A stretch of DNA of 31,918 nucleotides from Nanobdellota archaeon (GTDB taxonomy: Archaea > Nanobdellota > Nanobdellia > Parvarchaeales > Parvarchaeaceae): NCBI GenBank assembly GCA_021818665.1, contig JAKATQ010000002.1:1-31918 (forward strand), read 5' to 3'. The notes beneath the pieces are model-generated. The model had not been told where the DNA came from. It was given only the letters and a program-made list of their open reading frames with translations, and searched no databases. Below, piece after piece: positions 14,989 through 22,952 of the stretch. A program made the position numbers and the translations under genes. The stretch's first letter is position 1. Every line of letters begins with the position of its first letter.

Positions 14989-16497
14989 ATGACATACAAC
15001 CATATTCCTAGTAAAGGGAGCCTAGCAAAAATTCTTATAGCCGGAGAGGAAAATACCATTGGTGCAATTCAGTACGGAGAAGATACAGAACAGACAACTG
15101 AGGAAGGGCTCGAGACTTTCCGAAAATATAGCGGATATATAAATCACGATGCTGCAACGGCTTTTTACGGCAAAGTTGGAGTAAAAAGATTCTACGAAAG
15201 TGTTTTTGGAGTAAAGTTGGCTGTGGAGAAAGCACCTCGAGCTGATAAAGGTCTACATAGTATACTTCTAAGGGGCAGTAGCGAAACGACGGCGGAATCA
15301 ACGAACTATGGACAGAATGTCCGATTTGGACGCAAGGTGTCCGGATGGCACGGAAAACTTTCTGAGGCGTTGAGCTGGATTATATTCCCTGCCAAAGTAT
15401 TCTCAAAGACTTATGACTACGTTCTGTCAAAAACGAAAAGCCATGTAGCCGCTTATGGCGGGGCCTTAATCGCCTCATTAGAATCTTTCATGTTTAGCGT
15501 CCTACTGACATCAACGGCATACGCATCTTACGCCTACGGCCAACCATTTCCGCAGATATTTGTCGGCGACACCGAGATAATCGCACCGTTCGCTTTAGGA
15601 ATCGGCTTGCTGTACGCTGTATTTTCTCCAGCCATATTAATATCTATGACTTATACTCAGCGAAGCAGATTTAGTACAAAATCGATAGAAATCTCGGAAA
15701 TAAGAAATGATGTAAAACGCTTGTCTGAAGAGTTCAGGCATGTATGGAAAACATACGTTATTAAATTAGCAAACAGAGACATCGGCGATGCCGATCTGCA
15801 GACGCTTAATGCAATGTATAATATGGTCACGAGCGCCCACAGTCTCAAAGCCGTTTCCGGAATCGAAGGCCTAAAAGAGTATAACTTGAACGTGCTCCCG
15901 ACGATAGAAGAAGCGTTGGGTAGGCGTATAAGTCCTAACACCATCATAAACCACTGTCCAGAAAACATAGGCGGAGTGACTCTGATACCAACTGCGATTT
16001 TGGGTAAGTTCACTTCACCATTCACTTTCGGACCGGTTTTTGTGAACAAAAAAAGGGCCCACGTAGCACCAAACTATACGTTCGCGCTAGCCCACGAGCT
16101 AGCCCATGCTTCCGGTAATGTGTCCGAACCGAAGGCCAATTTCCACGGTATGATAGCTATGGACCTGCTGGCAAAAAGATTTCCGTTCAACGGTTATGAT
16201 ATATATGCGATTGTCAACAGGTTATGCTTTGCCGTTGGCGCGTTGAAGGAAAAATGTTCCAACAAAGATGAGTTTTTCACTGAATTAGATTCTATCGGGA
16301 CGCCAAAATTTGTCAAGGAAGCTTTTAACGTAGAATCCGAACAGGCCTCATCCCCGCTTCCGCCAGTCAAAGTCTTGTTAGAAAAAGGAATAGAATCTAA
16401 ATTTTCTGGGCTTTATATAGCAAATTCTTATGTTGCAGCTAAGATGGAGAAGAGAAAACTATGGATAAAACATAATCCTCCTCCTGCCAGCGATTAA
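14989..16497 (+). CDS. Putative membrane zinc metalloprotease (HExxH, DUF3810-like)
   Basis: The 502-residue protein has a polar N-terminal region of about 140 residues with no recognised domain, two hydrophobic segments at about 160-180 and 195-225, and a C-terminal region with the gluzincin-type motif HELAH at 369-373. Eleven residues after the first His comes E380 in SEPKANF. That arrangement, HExxHxxGxxxExxANF, resembles the DUF3810 metallopeptidase family, where the downstream Glu is the third zinc ligand. The family assignment is from memory of that motif, not a search. It would be membrane-anchored with the catalytic part after the second segment. The gene has its own TATA box and stands alone ahead of pheS. 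Confidence 0.65.
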   Translation: MTYNHIPSKGSLAKILIAGEENTIGAIQYGEDTEQTTEEGLETFRKYSGYINHDAATAFYGKVGVKRFYESVFGVKLAVEKAPRADKGLHSILLRGSSETTAESTNYGQNVRFGRKVSGWHGKLSEALSWIIFPAKVFSKTYDYVLSKTKSHVAAYGGALIASLESFMFSVLLTSTAYASYAYGQPFPQIFVGDTEIIAPFALGIGLLYAVFSPAILISMTYTQRSRFSTKSIEISEIRNDVKRLSEEFRHVWKTYVIKLANRDIGDADLQTLNAMYNMVTSAHSLKAVSGIEGLKEYNLNVLPTIEEALGRRISPNTIINHCPENIGGVTLIPTAILGKFTSPFTFGPVFVNKKRAHVAPNYTFALAHELAHASGNVSEPKANFHGMIAMDLLAKRFPFNGYDIYAIVNRLCFAVGALKEKCSNKDEFFTELDSIGTPKFVKEAFNVESEQASSPLPPVKVLLEKGIESKFSGLYIANSYVAAKMEKRKLWIKHNPPPASD

Positions 16498-16498
16498 C

Positions 16499-16506
16499 AT
16501 TTAAAT
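16499..16506 (+). promoter_or_regulatory. TATA box of the pheS-pheT-MBF1 operon
   Basis: ATTTAAAT is centred about 25 bases before the pheS ATG at 16527, consistent with a leaderless transcript. It overlaps the last bases after the metalloprotease gene. Confidence 0.6.
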
Positions 16507-16526
16507 CCTTCGAACGGCAAATTATA

Positions 16527-18074
16527 ATGTTATCTGATATGTCAACTGAAAACATGGCCGGCGCTCTAAATAAGAATGAATTGACAGTCTTGTCCGCGAT
16601 ATCTAAAGCTCCGGCATACGTATCCGAGATAATGCTTAGAACAACTCTCAACAGAGACACTATATTTAACTGTGCAAGGAGACTCATGGATAGAAATCTC
16701 GTGCGGATAACCGCAGACGCCAAAGTAGTCTATTCTCTCACGGAACTCGGCAAGAAATACCTCAAGACGGGCCTTCCAGAAAAAATGCTCATCGAGTATC
16801 TTGGGAAAAAAAAGAGCACCGAGTATGCAGAGCTTGCTGCCCTGAACCTAAATCAAGGTGAACTAAGCGCAGCCATCGGATTTCTAAAAAAGGCCGGTGT
16901 AATCGCCGTCAGCAATGGCAAGTTCTCACTCATAAAGAACAGTGCAAACGGCATATATACGAAGGACGTCGTGCTTTCCGAGATATACAAAAATGGTTAT
17001 AGCTCCGCGGCCGATCGAGACATCGATGACCTTATAAGAAGAAAGATTGTGGAGAAGGTCGAAAACGTAAACGAAAAAATAGAAATAACCGCTTTGGGAA
17101 TCGCTGCGCTGAAGGATAACGATACGGAGCGCACGATGGTCGATAAACTGACACCCGACTCAATAAAGAACTGGAAAAATCTGATATTTAGAGAATATTC
17201 TCTTGACACCGTTCCGCCTATACCGATTTCTGGTCGGAAGCACATCGTCAAGAAGTTCGTTTCCGATATACAAGATGCAATGGTAGCGATGGGCTTTGCA
17301 GAGATGAAGAGCGACTATGCCGAATCCGGGTTCTGGAACTTTGATGTTATGATGTTCAGACAAGACCATCCAGACAGAGACATTCAGGATACGGTTTATA
17401 TCGGTGGTGAGAAAGCAGATGTCGATAAGACTCTGCGGTCTAAGGTCAAAGAAGTCTATGAACACGGATTTTCGAACGATAAAACCGATACTTCTATAGG
17501 CTATGGAACAGAGTTTGACGAGGAAAAGAGCAGAGTATTGATAATGCGCGGTCACACGACAGCCACTACTTTCAGATACATAGACAAATATATCTCCAAA
17601 AATAAGGAAACGCCGGCGAAATACTTTTCTGTAAGTAAAGTATTCAGGAACGAGACTCCTGATGCGACGCATACACCAGAATTCTATCAGATAGAGGGAA
17701 TAGTATATGGAGACGGACTGAACGTCTCGCATCTAATAGGCTACATAAAAGAGTTCTATAGAAGGATAGGCATAGATAAGATACGCTTGAAACCGACCTA
17801 CAATCCGTATACAGAACCAAGCTTAGAGATACAGGCTTTCAACACTAAGCTGAACCGCTGGGTAGAGGTGGGCAATTCGGGAGTGTTTAGACCGGAAACA
17901 TTGGCACCGTTCGGCATAACCAAGCACATAGTCGCATGGGGTTTCGGATTAGATAGGATGCTGGCGCTCCAGATGCTTGGACTTAGGGACATAAGGGAAA
18001 TTTATGCGCCATTTTCGGACATAGACCTCTTACGGAACATAGAATCAGCAAGACTGTATGGATGGTTGGAATGA
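16527..18074 (+). CDS. pheS: Phenylalanine-tRNA ligase alpha subunit
   Basis: The catalytic subunit of the heterotetrameric class II enzyme charges tRNA-Phe. The 515 residues start with an archaeal/eukaryotic-type winged-helix region (about 1-190), followed by the catalytic core. Motif 1 lies around GRKHIVKKFVSDIQDAMVAM. RGHTTATTFRYI precedes motif 2 (KYFSVSKVFRNETPDATHTPEF), and YQIEGIVYG follows. Motif 3 is GFGLDRMLALQM. The ATG at 16527 agrees with the TATA box; an ATG at 16539 is an alternative. The gene ends just before the pheT ATG. Confidence 0.97.
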   Translation: MLSDMSTENMAGALNKNELTVLSAISKAPAYVSEIMLRTTLNRDTIFNCARRLMDRNLVRITADAKVVYSLTELGKKYLKTGLPEKMLIEYLGKKKSTEYAELAALNLNQGELSAAIGFLKKAGVIAVSNGKFSLIKNSANGIYTKDVVLSEIYKNGYSSAADRDIDDLIRRKIVEKVENVNEKIEITALGIAALKDNDTERTMVDKLTPDSIKNWKNLIFREYSLDTVPPIPISGRKHIVKKFVSDIQDAMVAMGFAEMKSDYAESGFWNFDVMMFRQDHPDRDIQDTVYIGGEKADVDKTLRSKVKEVYEHGFSNDKTDTSIGYGTEFDEEKSRVLIMRGHTTATTFRYIDKYISKNKETPAKYFSVSKVFRNETPDATHTPEFYQIEGIVYGDGLNVSHLIGYIKEFYRRIGIDKIRLKPTYNPYTEPSLEIQAFNTKLNRWVEVGNSGVFRPETLAPFGITKHIVAWGFGLDRMLALQMLGLRDIREIYAPFSDIDLLRNIESARLYGWLE

Positions 18075-18075
18075 T

Positions 18076-19725
18076 ATGGTAGTTATAAATTCCTCCGTTT
18101 CAGAACTCAATCGGATACTGAAAAAAACTCTCAGTATCGAAAAATATTTTGATATCTGTTTTAGGTATGGCATAGACGTAGAAGGTGATAACACCGGATT
18201 GACTTTTGAAATCACATCGGACAGGGTGGAGATAGCATCCAAGTATTCGTTGGCCAGCGTACTCGGCGCCCTTTTAGGGATAAAAGTACATAGAGCAGAC
18301 GGAATAAGCTCTAAGCGTATGGCCGCAAGGATTACAGAAACTGACAGGCCATTTGTAAATCTACTTAAAGTAGACCTATTCACGCCAGTGGGCGAAGACC
18401 TTAATGACTTGATAATCTTGCAGGATAAATTCGATGCAACAATCGGGCGCAGAAGGGCTTCGGCTGCGATAGGTATGTTTGATTTCAATAAAATAAAATT
18501 CCCAATAACCTATACAAATACAAACTCTTCAAAGGTCAAATTCGTACCGCTTGGCTGCGATAACCCAAAAATATACACGGAGATAATGTCGGATACTGAG
18601 CAGGGTAGATCGTACGGACATCTCGTAGGTAAAGAAGCCGTAGTGTGGAAACAGGCCGATGGCAGCATATTCGCAATGCCACCGGTTATAAACGCAGACC
18701 ATGCGTCTGTAACCAAAGGAACACGTTCTATGTTTTTGGACATAACTGGCAAGGATCGTTGGACTGTAAATTCTCTTACTAAAGCCCTTATGTTCAACAT
18801 GCAATTTATTGGTAAAGTAAGCCTTGTAAAACCCATTTACTCGACAAAGTCGATAGACACGCAGATATCCCTAAAATCGCCCACTTTCTGGCTTAACGAG
18901 GAGAACATACTAAAGCTGCTTGGCGTACGAATGAGCCTAAAAGATGCGGCATCAATACTAGAGGCGATGGACTATACCGTCCAGTCCGGCGCCGGCAACC
19001 TTGCCGTAACGCCGCCGTTTTACAGGCAGGACGTTATACATCAGGTCGACATAATAGATGACCTACTTAGATACTATGGTGTCGACATGATAAAGCCAGG
19101 GCCGTTGCCAGCCCACACATTTGGTTCTAAACTTCCAGGTTCCAACCTAATCGATAATATGAGAGACATTCTCATCGGCTTTGGCTATCAGGAACTCGAT
19201 CTCAACGTATTAACGAATAAAAAATACCAGATATATAAAACCGGAATAAAGGTCTCTGCCCCAGTGGAGTTGGTGGGCATAAAGAGCGGTGAGATAGATA
19301 TGGCGAGGGCTAATCTTATACCCGAGCTTTTGAGGTTCGTATCGAACAACTCGCGCAAAAAGTTTCCACAGGATCTTTTTGATATAGGCTTTGTAATGAA
19401 GAAAAACAAAAGCGACGTGGTATTTAAGAACGAACTTCACCTCTGCATCGCTTCTTGTTATACCGATTCAAATCTCAGCGACGTAAGAGTCGTAATAGAG
19501 CGCCTGCTATCAGACTCATTTGGCAAGCACCAAGTGACGATAAGAAAGGACCAGAGTGTAGACGGATTTAGGGAGATGTTTATAAGTGAACGCTTTGGGG
19601 CCGTTTACTATGGTGATGTGAAAGTCGGTGTTATCGGAGAGATTCATCCACGCGTGCTGAACGCGTTCGGCATAGAGGTGCCGATATCAGCAGCAGAGAT
19701 CTGGCTTGATGCGTTTGGCCTATGA
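18076..19725 (+). CDS. pheT: Phenylalanine-tRNA ligase beta subunit
   Basis: The non-catalytic partner of PheS contributes tRNA binding and the B3/B4 editing domain. From the ATG at 18076 the protein has 549 residues, the usual size for the compact archaeal form without the bacterial N-terminal EMAP and C-terminal anticodon-like domains. Recognisable parts are the editing-domain segment DLIILQDKFDATIGRRR followed by GMFDFNKIKFP, the B5 region VTPPFYRQDVIHQVDIIDDLLRYYG, and the C-terminal GVIGEIHPRVLNAFGIEVP. An in-frame ATG at 18058, inside pheS, is less likely because MVVINSSVSELN aligns with family starts. Its stop overlaps the next ATG (ATGA at 19722-19725). Confidence 0.96.
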   Translation: MVVINSSVSELNRILKKTLSIEKYFDICFRYGIDVEGDNTGLTFEITSDRVEIASKYSLASVLGALLGIKVHRADGISSKRMAARITETDRPFVNLLKVDLFTPVGEDLNDLIILQDKFDATIGRRRASAAIGMFDFNKIKFPITYTNTNSSKVKFVPLGCDNPKIYTEIMSDTEQGRSYGHLVGKEAVVWKQADGSIFAMPPVINADHASVTKGTRSMFLDITGKDRWTVNSLTKALMFNMQFIGKVSLVKPIYSTKSIDTQISLKSPTFWLNEENILKLLGVRMSLKDAASILEAMDYTVQSGAGNLAVTPPFYRQDVIHQVDIIDDLLRYYGVDMIKPGPLPAHTFGSKLPGSNLIDNMRDILIGFGYQELDLNVLTNKKYQIYKTGIKVSAPVELVGIKSGEIDMARANLIPELLRFVSNNSRKKFPQDLFDIGFVMKKNKSDVVFKNELHLCIASCYTDSNLSDVRVVIERLLSDSFGKHQVTIRKDQSVDGFREMFISERFGAVYYGDVKVGVIGEIHPRVLNAFGIEVPISAAEIWLDAFGL

Positions 19726-20171
19726 ACTGCGAAATCTGTGGACTGGGCGATAAAAAATTCTACATCGCCGAGATAGACGGTTCGGCCATGCGCGTATGTA
19801 GTGAATGTGCGGCGTTCGGTAAGATTTTATCTGAATTATCCGCAGACGGCAGCACGTCACGGAATAGTATACGTGCATTAGAAAACATGTCAGAACTCGT
19901 CTTAGATCCGGACTACTCCGCCATACTCGCAGATGCACTAAGGAAAAAGGACCTCAAACTCGAAAAACTAGCCGAAAAGATAAAAGAGTCTCCCGATACG
20001 CTGAGGAAAATATTCAAAGGTGCTATAACGCCTACCGAAGAAACGACTAAAAAATTAAGCGGAGAACTCGGTGTAAAACTCATCGTAGAGGATATCGCGG
20101 GCACCGGCCAAAAAGTCGATAAAAGAGAGCCGACGTTCAAAGACATCGTACAGATAAAGAAACACAAATGA
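19722..20171 (+). CDS. mbf1: Archaeal multiprotein bridging factor 1 (zinc ribbon plus helix-turn-helix)
   Basis: The 149-residue protein has an N-terminal zinc ribbon with C3-x2-C6 and C26-x2-C29, a polar linker, and a cro/C1-type helix-turn-helix at about 68-125 (ILADALRKKDLKLEKLAEKI, then PDTLRKIFKGAITPTEETTKKL). This is the domain order of archaeal MBF1, which in characterised archaea associates with ribosomes and may link translation to transcription. The coupled ATGA junction with pheT places it in the aminoacylation operon. tRNA-Leu begins 2 bases after the stop codon, so the tRNA may be processed from the same transcript. Confidence 0.9.
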   Translation: MNCEICGLGDKKFYIAEIDGSAMRVCSECAAFGKILSELSADGSTSRNSIRALENMSELVLDPDYSAILADALRKKDLKLEKLAEKIKESPDTLRKIFKGAITPTEETTKKLSGELGVKLIVEDIAGTGQKVDKREPTFKDIVQIKKHK

Positions 20172-20172
20172 A

Positions 20173-20255
20173 GCGGAGGTAGCGAAGCGGTCAAACGCGT
20201 AAGGCTTAGGACCTTATGGCTTAGGCCTTCGAGGGTTCGAATCCCTCCCTCCGCA
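20173..20255 (+). tRNA. tRNA-Leu (anticodon UAG)
   Basis: The acceptor strands GCGGAGG and CCTCCGC pair fully, with A as discriminator. The anticodon stem TAAGG/CCTTA closes the loop CTTAGGA, giving anticodon UAG, which reads leucine CUN codons. A long variable arm of about 14 bases marks a class II tRNA, in agreement with leucine. The T arm is GAGGG-TTCGAAT-CCCTC. CCA is not encoded and there is no intron. The gene starts 2 bases after the MBF1 stop codon. Confidence 0.95.
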
Positions 20256-20264
20256 CATGATAAC

Positions 20265-20272
20265 ATATTTAA
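20265..20272 (+). promoter_or_regulatory. TATA box deciding the start of the small membrane protein
   Basis: ATATTTAA is centred about 26 bases before the ATG at 20295. That spacing supports this ATG over an in-frame TTG at 20277 and implies a leaderless mRNA. Confidence 0.6.
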
Positions 20273-20294
20273 CCTATTGCGGCCAGGAATCAAT

Positions 20295-20645
20295 ATGGCC
20301 AAGCACCATAGGAGCAGAGCTCAACCCGGAATGCACTGGGACAAGAACCAGGAAGTGAGCGACTTGTGGTATCTAGCGGGGTTTTTCTTGGGTATAGGGT
20401 ACTTTTTGGCTATAGTCTACCTTTTTTGGTCGGACAGCAAAGACAAATATTACTCGTTGTTCTATTTACTCGGCATAATAGGCGCCATAATACTGGCAGT
20501 GCTTTTCAGGAACACTGATAGGCGATTTACGAACCTATCAGTAAAGCTCATAATCGGGAACTTATTGATCTTTATAGCGGTCAGCATAATTGCCATAGTA
20601 TCATCAGTAGCCATATATTCTGGTACCGCAGGGATGTGGCTGTAA
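20295..20645 (+). CDS. Small membrane protein of unknown function
   Basis: From the ATG at 20295 the product has 116 residues. A basic N terminus (MAKHHRSRAQ) is followed by three hydrophobic segments at about 26-45, 53-70 and 84-107, with short charged loops such as WSDSKDKYY and RNTDRRFTN. Positive charges before the first segment suggest a cytoplasmic N terminus. I recognise no family. It has its own promoter between tRNA-Leu and sepF; sepF has a separate AT-rich box at 20651-20660. Confidence 0.75.
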   Translation: MAKHHRSRAQPGMHWDKNQEVSDLWYLAGFFLGIGYFLAIVYLFWSDSKDKYYSLFYLLGIIGAIILAVLFRNTDRRFTNLSVKLIIGNLLIFIAVSIIAIVSSVAIYSGTAGMWL

Positions 20646-20711
20646 AAAGCATTTAAATATGCACGATTGCATTATTATAGTATAAAATTATAATGAAAAC
20701 ACGAGGTGCAT

Positions 20712-21104
20712 ATGACTGCTTTGCCATTTGATAAGTTTTTAAATATATTTAAGAAAAGAGTGGATGTCGATGAATCCAAAGAATACGTGGAACTGGAAGT
20801 CGACCAGAAAGAAAAACCGGCAGCAAAGCTTTTCGTGAAATATTACACTCTCGTAAAGTTCGAGGATGCGGGGGCTATCCTAAATGATATAAGGTCAGGA
20901 TACTCTTTGTCTTTCATAAAAATAAAAGAGCTAAAAGAAAAAGGCGGGATGGAAGAGCTCAAACGCACGATAACAAAGCTCAAGAGAAGCGCCGATGCGG
21001 CGGAGGCGCAGATAGTCGGCATAGACGAGGACTACGTCCTTATAGTACCGAATTTCGTTAAGGTTGAAAAAGGGGACGTTCTTAGTCCTGCTCCTAGTCA
21101 ATAG
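20712..21104 (+). CDS. sepF: SepF-like cell division protein
   Basis: Archaeal SepF binds FtsZ and, through an N-terminal amphipathic helix, anchors the division ring to the membrane. The 130-residue product has a plausible membrane helix at the N terminus (LPFDKFLNIFKKRV), an acidic linker, and a SepF core: VKYYTLVKFEDAGAILNDIRSG, then FIKIKELKEK, LKRTITKLKRSADAAEAQI, and VGIDEDYVLIVPNFVKV. The ATG at 20712 has a GAGGTG Shine-Dalgarno-like stretch 3 bases upstream; an in-frame GTG at 20706 lies inside that stretch. No ftsZ is in the window. The 3' end overlaps a convergent gene by 11 bases. Confidence 0.85.
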   Translation: MTALPFDKFLNIFKKRVDVDESKEYVELEVDQKEKPAAKLFVKYYTLVKFEDAGAILNDIRSGYSLSFIKIKELKEKGGMEELKRTITKLKRSADAAEAQIVGIDEDYVLIVPNFVKVEKGDVLSPAPSQ

Positions 21105-21423
21105 GCCTGAGGAGGGCCGACAGAGCAGCCTTTATCGCGCTGTAGTCCGAGCTTTTTAAGATATTCAGCTTTATAAGCTTGCCAGCCGCCTCTTCGAGCC
21201 CATTATAATCAGATGCAGAAGTAATTATCGAATTGAATAAGTACTTCAATTCGTCGGCCGCGTTGGTGCAGCTAGAATCGATTCCCAAAACAGACGGCCG
21301 CGCCGTAGAAAGTATTTCTTTCACATCTTTAACGTCTTTGACGCGATGAACTCTGACGGAGTCGTTTATTATTACCGCCACTATAAGCTGACCGTTCACT
21401 TCCGCTATGCCAGCGCCTTTCAT
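21094..21423 (-). CDS. Small protein of unknown function, overlapping the methyltransferase gene
   Basis: The product has 109 residues with alternating strands and helices: GIAEVNGQLIVAVII, a segment SVRVHRVKDVKDVKEIL, then PSVLGIDSSCTNAADELKYL and a helical C terminus. The GIDSS strand end could suggest a degenerate RNase H-like fold, but catalytic carboxylates are not evident and I assign no function. Its ATG at 21423 lies 95 bases inside the 3' end of the upstream gene in another frame. It converges on sepF with an 11-base overlap. Confidence 0.6.
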   Translation of the reverse strand: MKGAGIAEVNGQLIVAVIINDSVRVHRVKDVKDVKEILSTARPSVLGIDSSCTNAADELKYLFNSIITSASDYNGLEEAAGKLIKLNILKSSDYSAIKAALSALLRPID

Positions 21424-21979
21424 AAATAACTATAAGTATCAATTCTTCAAAAAAGAATTTTCTTGTGCCAAGCACCTCAAACTCAAAACCTATATCAGCC
21501 AGCGCCTTATAAACTTTGTCGATGCCGTAGACAGTGGATAAGACCAAGAATGCGCGACCGTTCGGCTTCAGGTGATCCCTCAATCCTTGAATTATCCGAA
21601 GTGTCGTCTCATATCCGTGTTTCCCACCAACTAGCGCATCATGAAACGGTTCTTTCTCGGCCTTTTCCGGCAGATAAGGCGGGTTCGCAAGCACGGTGTC
21701 AAATCTTCGTGTCCCCAGTTCCTCGAAAAGATCTGACTTTAGTACAGAATAGTTTTTTATGCCGCGCTCCTTCGCCGCTCTTTTTATAACTCTTAAAGCA
21801 GCTCCGTTCGTGTCCACGAAAAGTACGCTGTTTGCTGTACTGCAGGCCGAAAGACCGGCTAGCCCGCTGCCCGCGCATAATTCAAGTACTTCACCCTCTG
21901 CGTGCCTAGCTGCTTCCAGCAACAGTATCGAATCTTCCGCTGGCGGATAAATGCACCCCAGTTCGTATTCGGTTCCCAT
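21329..21979 (-). CDS. HemK2/Mtq2-like class I SAM-dependent methyltransferase
   Basis: The protein has 216 residues from the ATG at 21979. YPPAEDSILLLEA near the N terminus, the SAM-binding ELCAGSGLAGL at 33-43, an acidic VDTNGAAL after strand two, and NPPY at 99-102 define the N5-glutamine methyltransferase group. In archaea and eukaryotes such enzymes methylate the GGQ glutamine of release factor 1 with Trm112. A TATA box at 22001-22010 is 26 bases before this ATG, favouring it over the ATG at 21991. The catalytic domain seems to end around FFFEELILIVIYER (about 188). The last 28 residues are basic, low in complexity and overlap the next gene, so they may be a neutral read-on. Confidence 0.85.
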   Translation of the reverse strand: MGTEYELGCIYPPAEDSILLLEAARHAEGEVLELCAGSGLAGLSACSTANSVLFVDTNGAALRVIKRAAKERGIKNYSVLKSDLFEELGTRRFDTVLANPPYLPEKAEKEPFHDALVGGKHGYETTLRIIQGLRDHLKPNGRAFLVLSTVYGIDKVYKALADIGFEFEVLGTRKFFFEELILIVIYERRWHSGSERSAYSGGNNKRLRQSSSRQRR

Positions 21980-22000
21980 TCTAAAGCACATGTAAGCGTA

Positions 22001-22010
22001 ATATTTAAAA
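22001..22010 (-). promoter_or_regulatory. TATA box of the methyltransferase gene
   Basis: On the minus strand this reads TTTTAAATAT, centred 26 bases before the ATG at 21979, consistent with a leaderless transcript. Confidence 0.6.
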
Positions 22011-22100
22011 GTCAGTATAGTTCGACCAGAAGTAAAAGTTTATTAAGGATGTGTTTTAACTAAATTAATACGTCGTTCCGTGTAGACGACATACAACTTT

Positions 22101-22610
22101 ATGTTGACCGTGCAACTTTTGGTTATAATCGCATTAGCTGGGCTATCATTGGTCTTGATTGTTTTAGCGGGAGTTTCATCGCCACCCGGCAATCTGGACT
22201 TCATCGGCAGTAGCTACAACGGCGGTAGCTCTGCTATCACAACGCCACCAGTGCAAGGAAAATGCAATTACAACCTTGCCTTTAATTATACCACGCAGAC
22301 CACACCTATCAAGGCACCGATTGGCCAAGTGACTTTCGATACAATCTTCGTAACAAATGAGGGCAACGTGACTGAGAACGTAAGCCTTGCCGTTTCACCG
22401 CAGAGCGGCGCACCGTTCACGGTAAAAGTCGCGAATACGACAGCCGTTCCTACGACGCCGTCTCATAAGACGATATACACGACTTTCGGCGTATACACCC
22501 CAACAAGGATCGGTAACTATACCGCAACGGTTACTATACTTTCTGCGTACGCAGGCTGTACGAATTCTACCTCCTATACCGCCCATATAGACGTAGTCAA
22601 CGGCTCGTAA
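22101..22610 (+). CDS. Membrane-anchored or secreted protein with an immunoglobulin-like beta domain
   Basis: The 169-residue product begins with a hydrophobic segment at about 5-24 that can serve as a signal anchor. A Gly/Ser-rich linker follows, then a beta-rich domain with the pattern of CARDB/DUF11-like adhesion modules (TFDTIFVTNEGNVTENVSLAV and YTPTRIGNYTATVTI). There are several N-x-S/T sequons and two cysteines, near 55 and 153, that could form a disulfide bridge. It probably faces the cell exterior. No specific role is evident. It stands first in a tight plus-strand group with the OB-fold gene and PCNA, an odd partnership for a surface protein. A short inverted repeat, GTCGT...ACGAC (22072-22090), lies upstream. 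Confidence 0.7.
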   Translation: MLTVQLLVIIALAGLSLVLIVLAGVSSPPGNLDFIGSSYNGGSSAITTPPVQGKCNYNLAFNYTTQTTPIKAPIGQVTFDTIFVTNEGNVTENVSLAVSPQSGAPFTVKVANTTAVPTTPSHKTIYTTFGVYTPTRIGNYTATVTILSAYAGCTNSTSYTAHIDVVNGS

Positions 22611-22952
22611 GTGATGGAAGGCAGCGTTATTATGGACAGATCGATAGAGACCATCGATAAGAACAACGATATTAGAATCAGAGTGGTCGGAAAGATACAA
22701 GCAGTAGATGAGAAGACGGGCACATTCGAGCTGGTGGACGGTTCTTTTAAACTAACGTGCCTTCCACCCGTCAATCAGACCACCGTCCCCGTCAAAAATG
22801 AATCTGTCGTAGTATCTGGTAAGATAGCACACGCTGGAAATGACGAATTCGAATTGCGCACGGAGCACTTGGAAAAAATATCTGAAAAAGAGTACGGAGA
22901 GTACCATAAGTATTTAAAGTTACGCTGGGAACTATTAAATAATGGAAGTTGA
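22611..22952 (+). CDS. Small OB-fold protein resembling RPA14/RPA3
   Basis: The product has 113 residues from the GTG directly after the previous stop codon; ATGs at 22614 and 22632 are alternatives. The sequence has the strand order of a small OB fold: IRIRVVGKIQAVDEKTGTF, FELVDGSFKLTC, then VPVKNESVVVSGKIAHA and a C-terminal helix EYGEYHKYLKLRWELL. This layout, including the helix after the barrel, resembles the small RPA subunit (RPA14/Rpa3), in which GR/GKV motifs flank the barrel. The evidence is pattern-based. Its 3' end overlaps the PCNA ATG by 11 bases, so it is probably made with the sliding clamp, supporting a replication or repair role. Confidence 0.6.
   Translation: MMEGSVIMDRSIETIDKNNDIRIRVVGKIQAVDEKTGTFELVDGSFKLTCLPPVNQTTVPVKNESVVVSGKIAHAGNDEFELRTEHLEKISEKEYGEYHKYLKLRWELLNNGS

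Noticed and set aside
17160..17732. 190-codon minus-strand open frame inside pheS
   Set aside because: The opposite strand encodes conserved PheRS motifs; there is no promoter or recognisable domain.
20277..20294. TTG start for the small membrane protein
   Set aside because: The TATA box at 20265-20272 would put the transcript start downstream of this TTG, at the ATG 20295.
22072..22090. Inverted repeat GTCGT...ACGAC before the surface protein gene, as an operator
   Set aside because: A five-base stem occurs easily by chance, and there is no second copy in the window.
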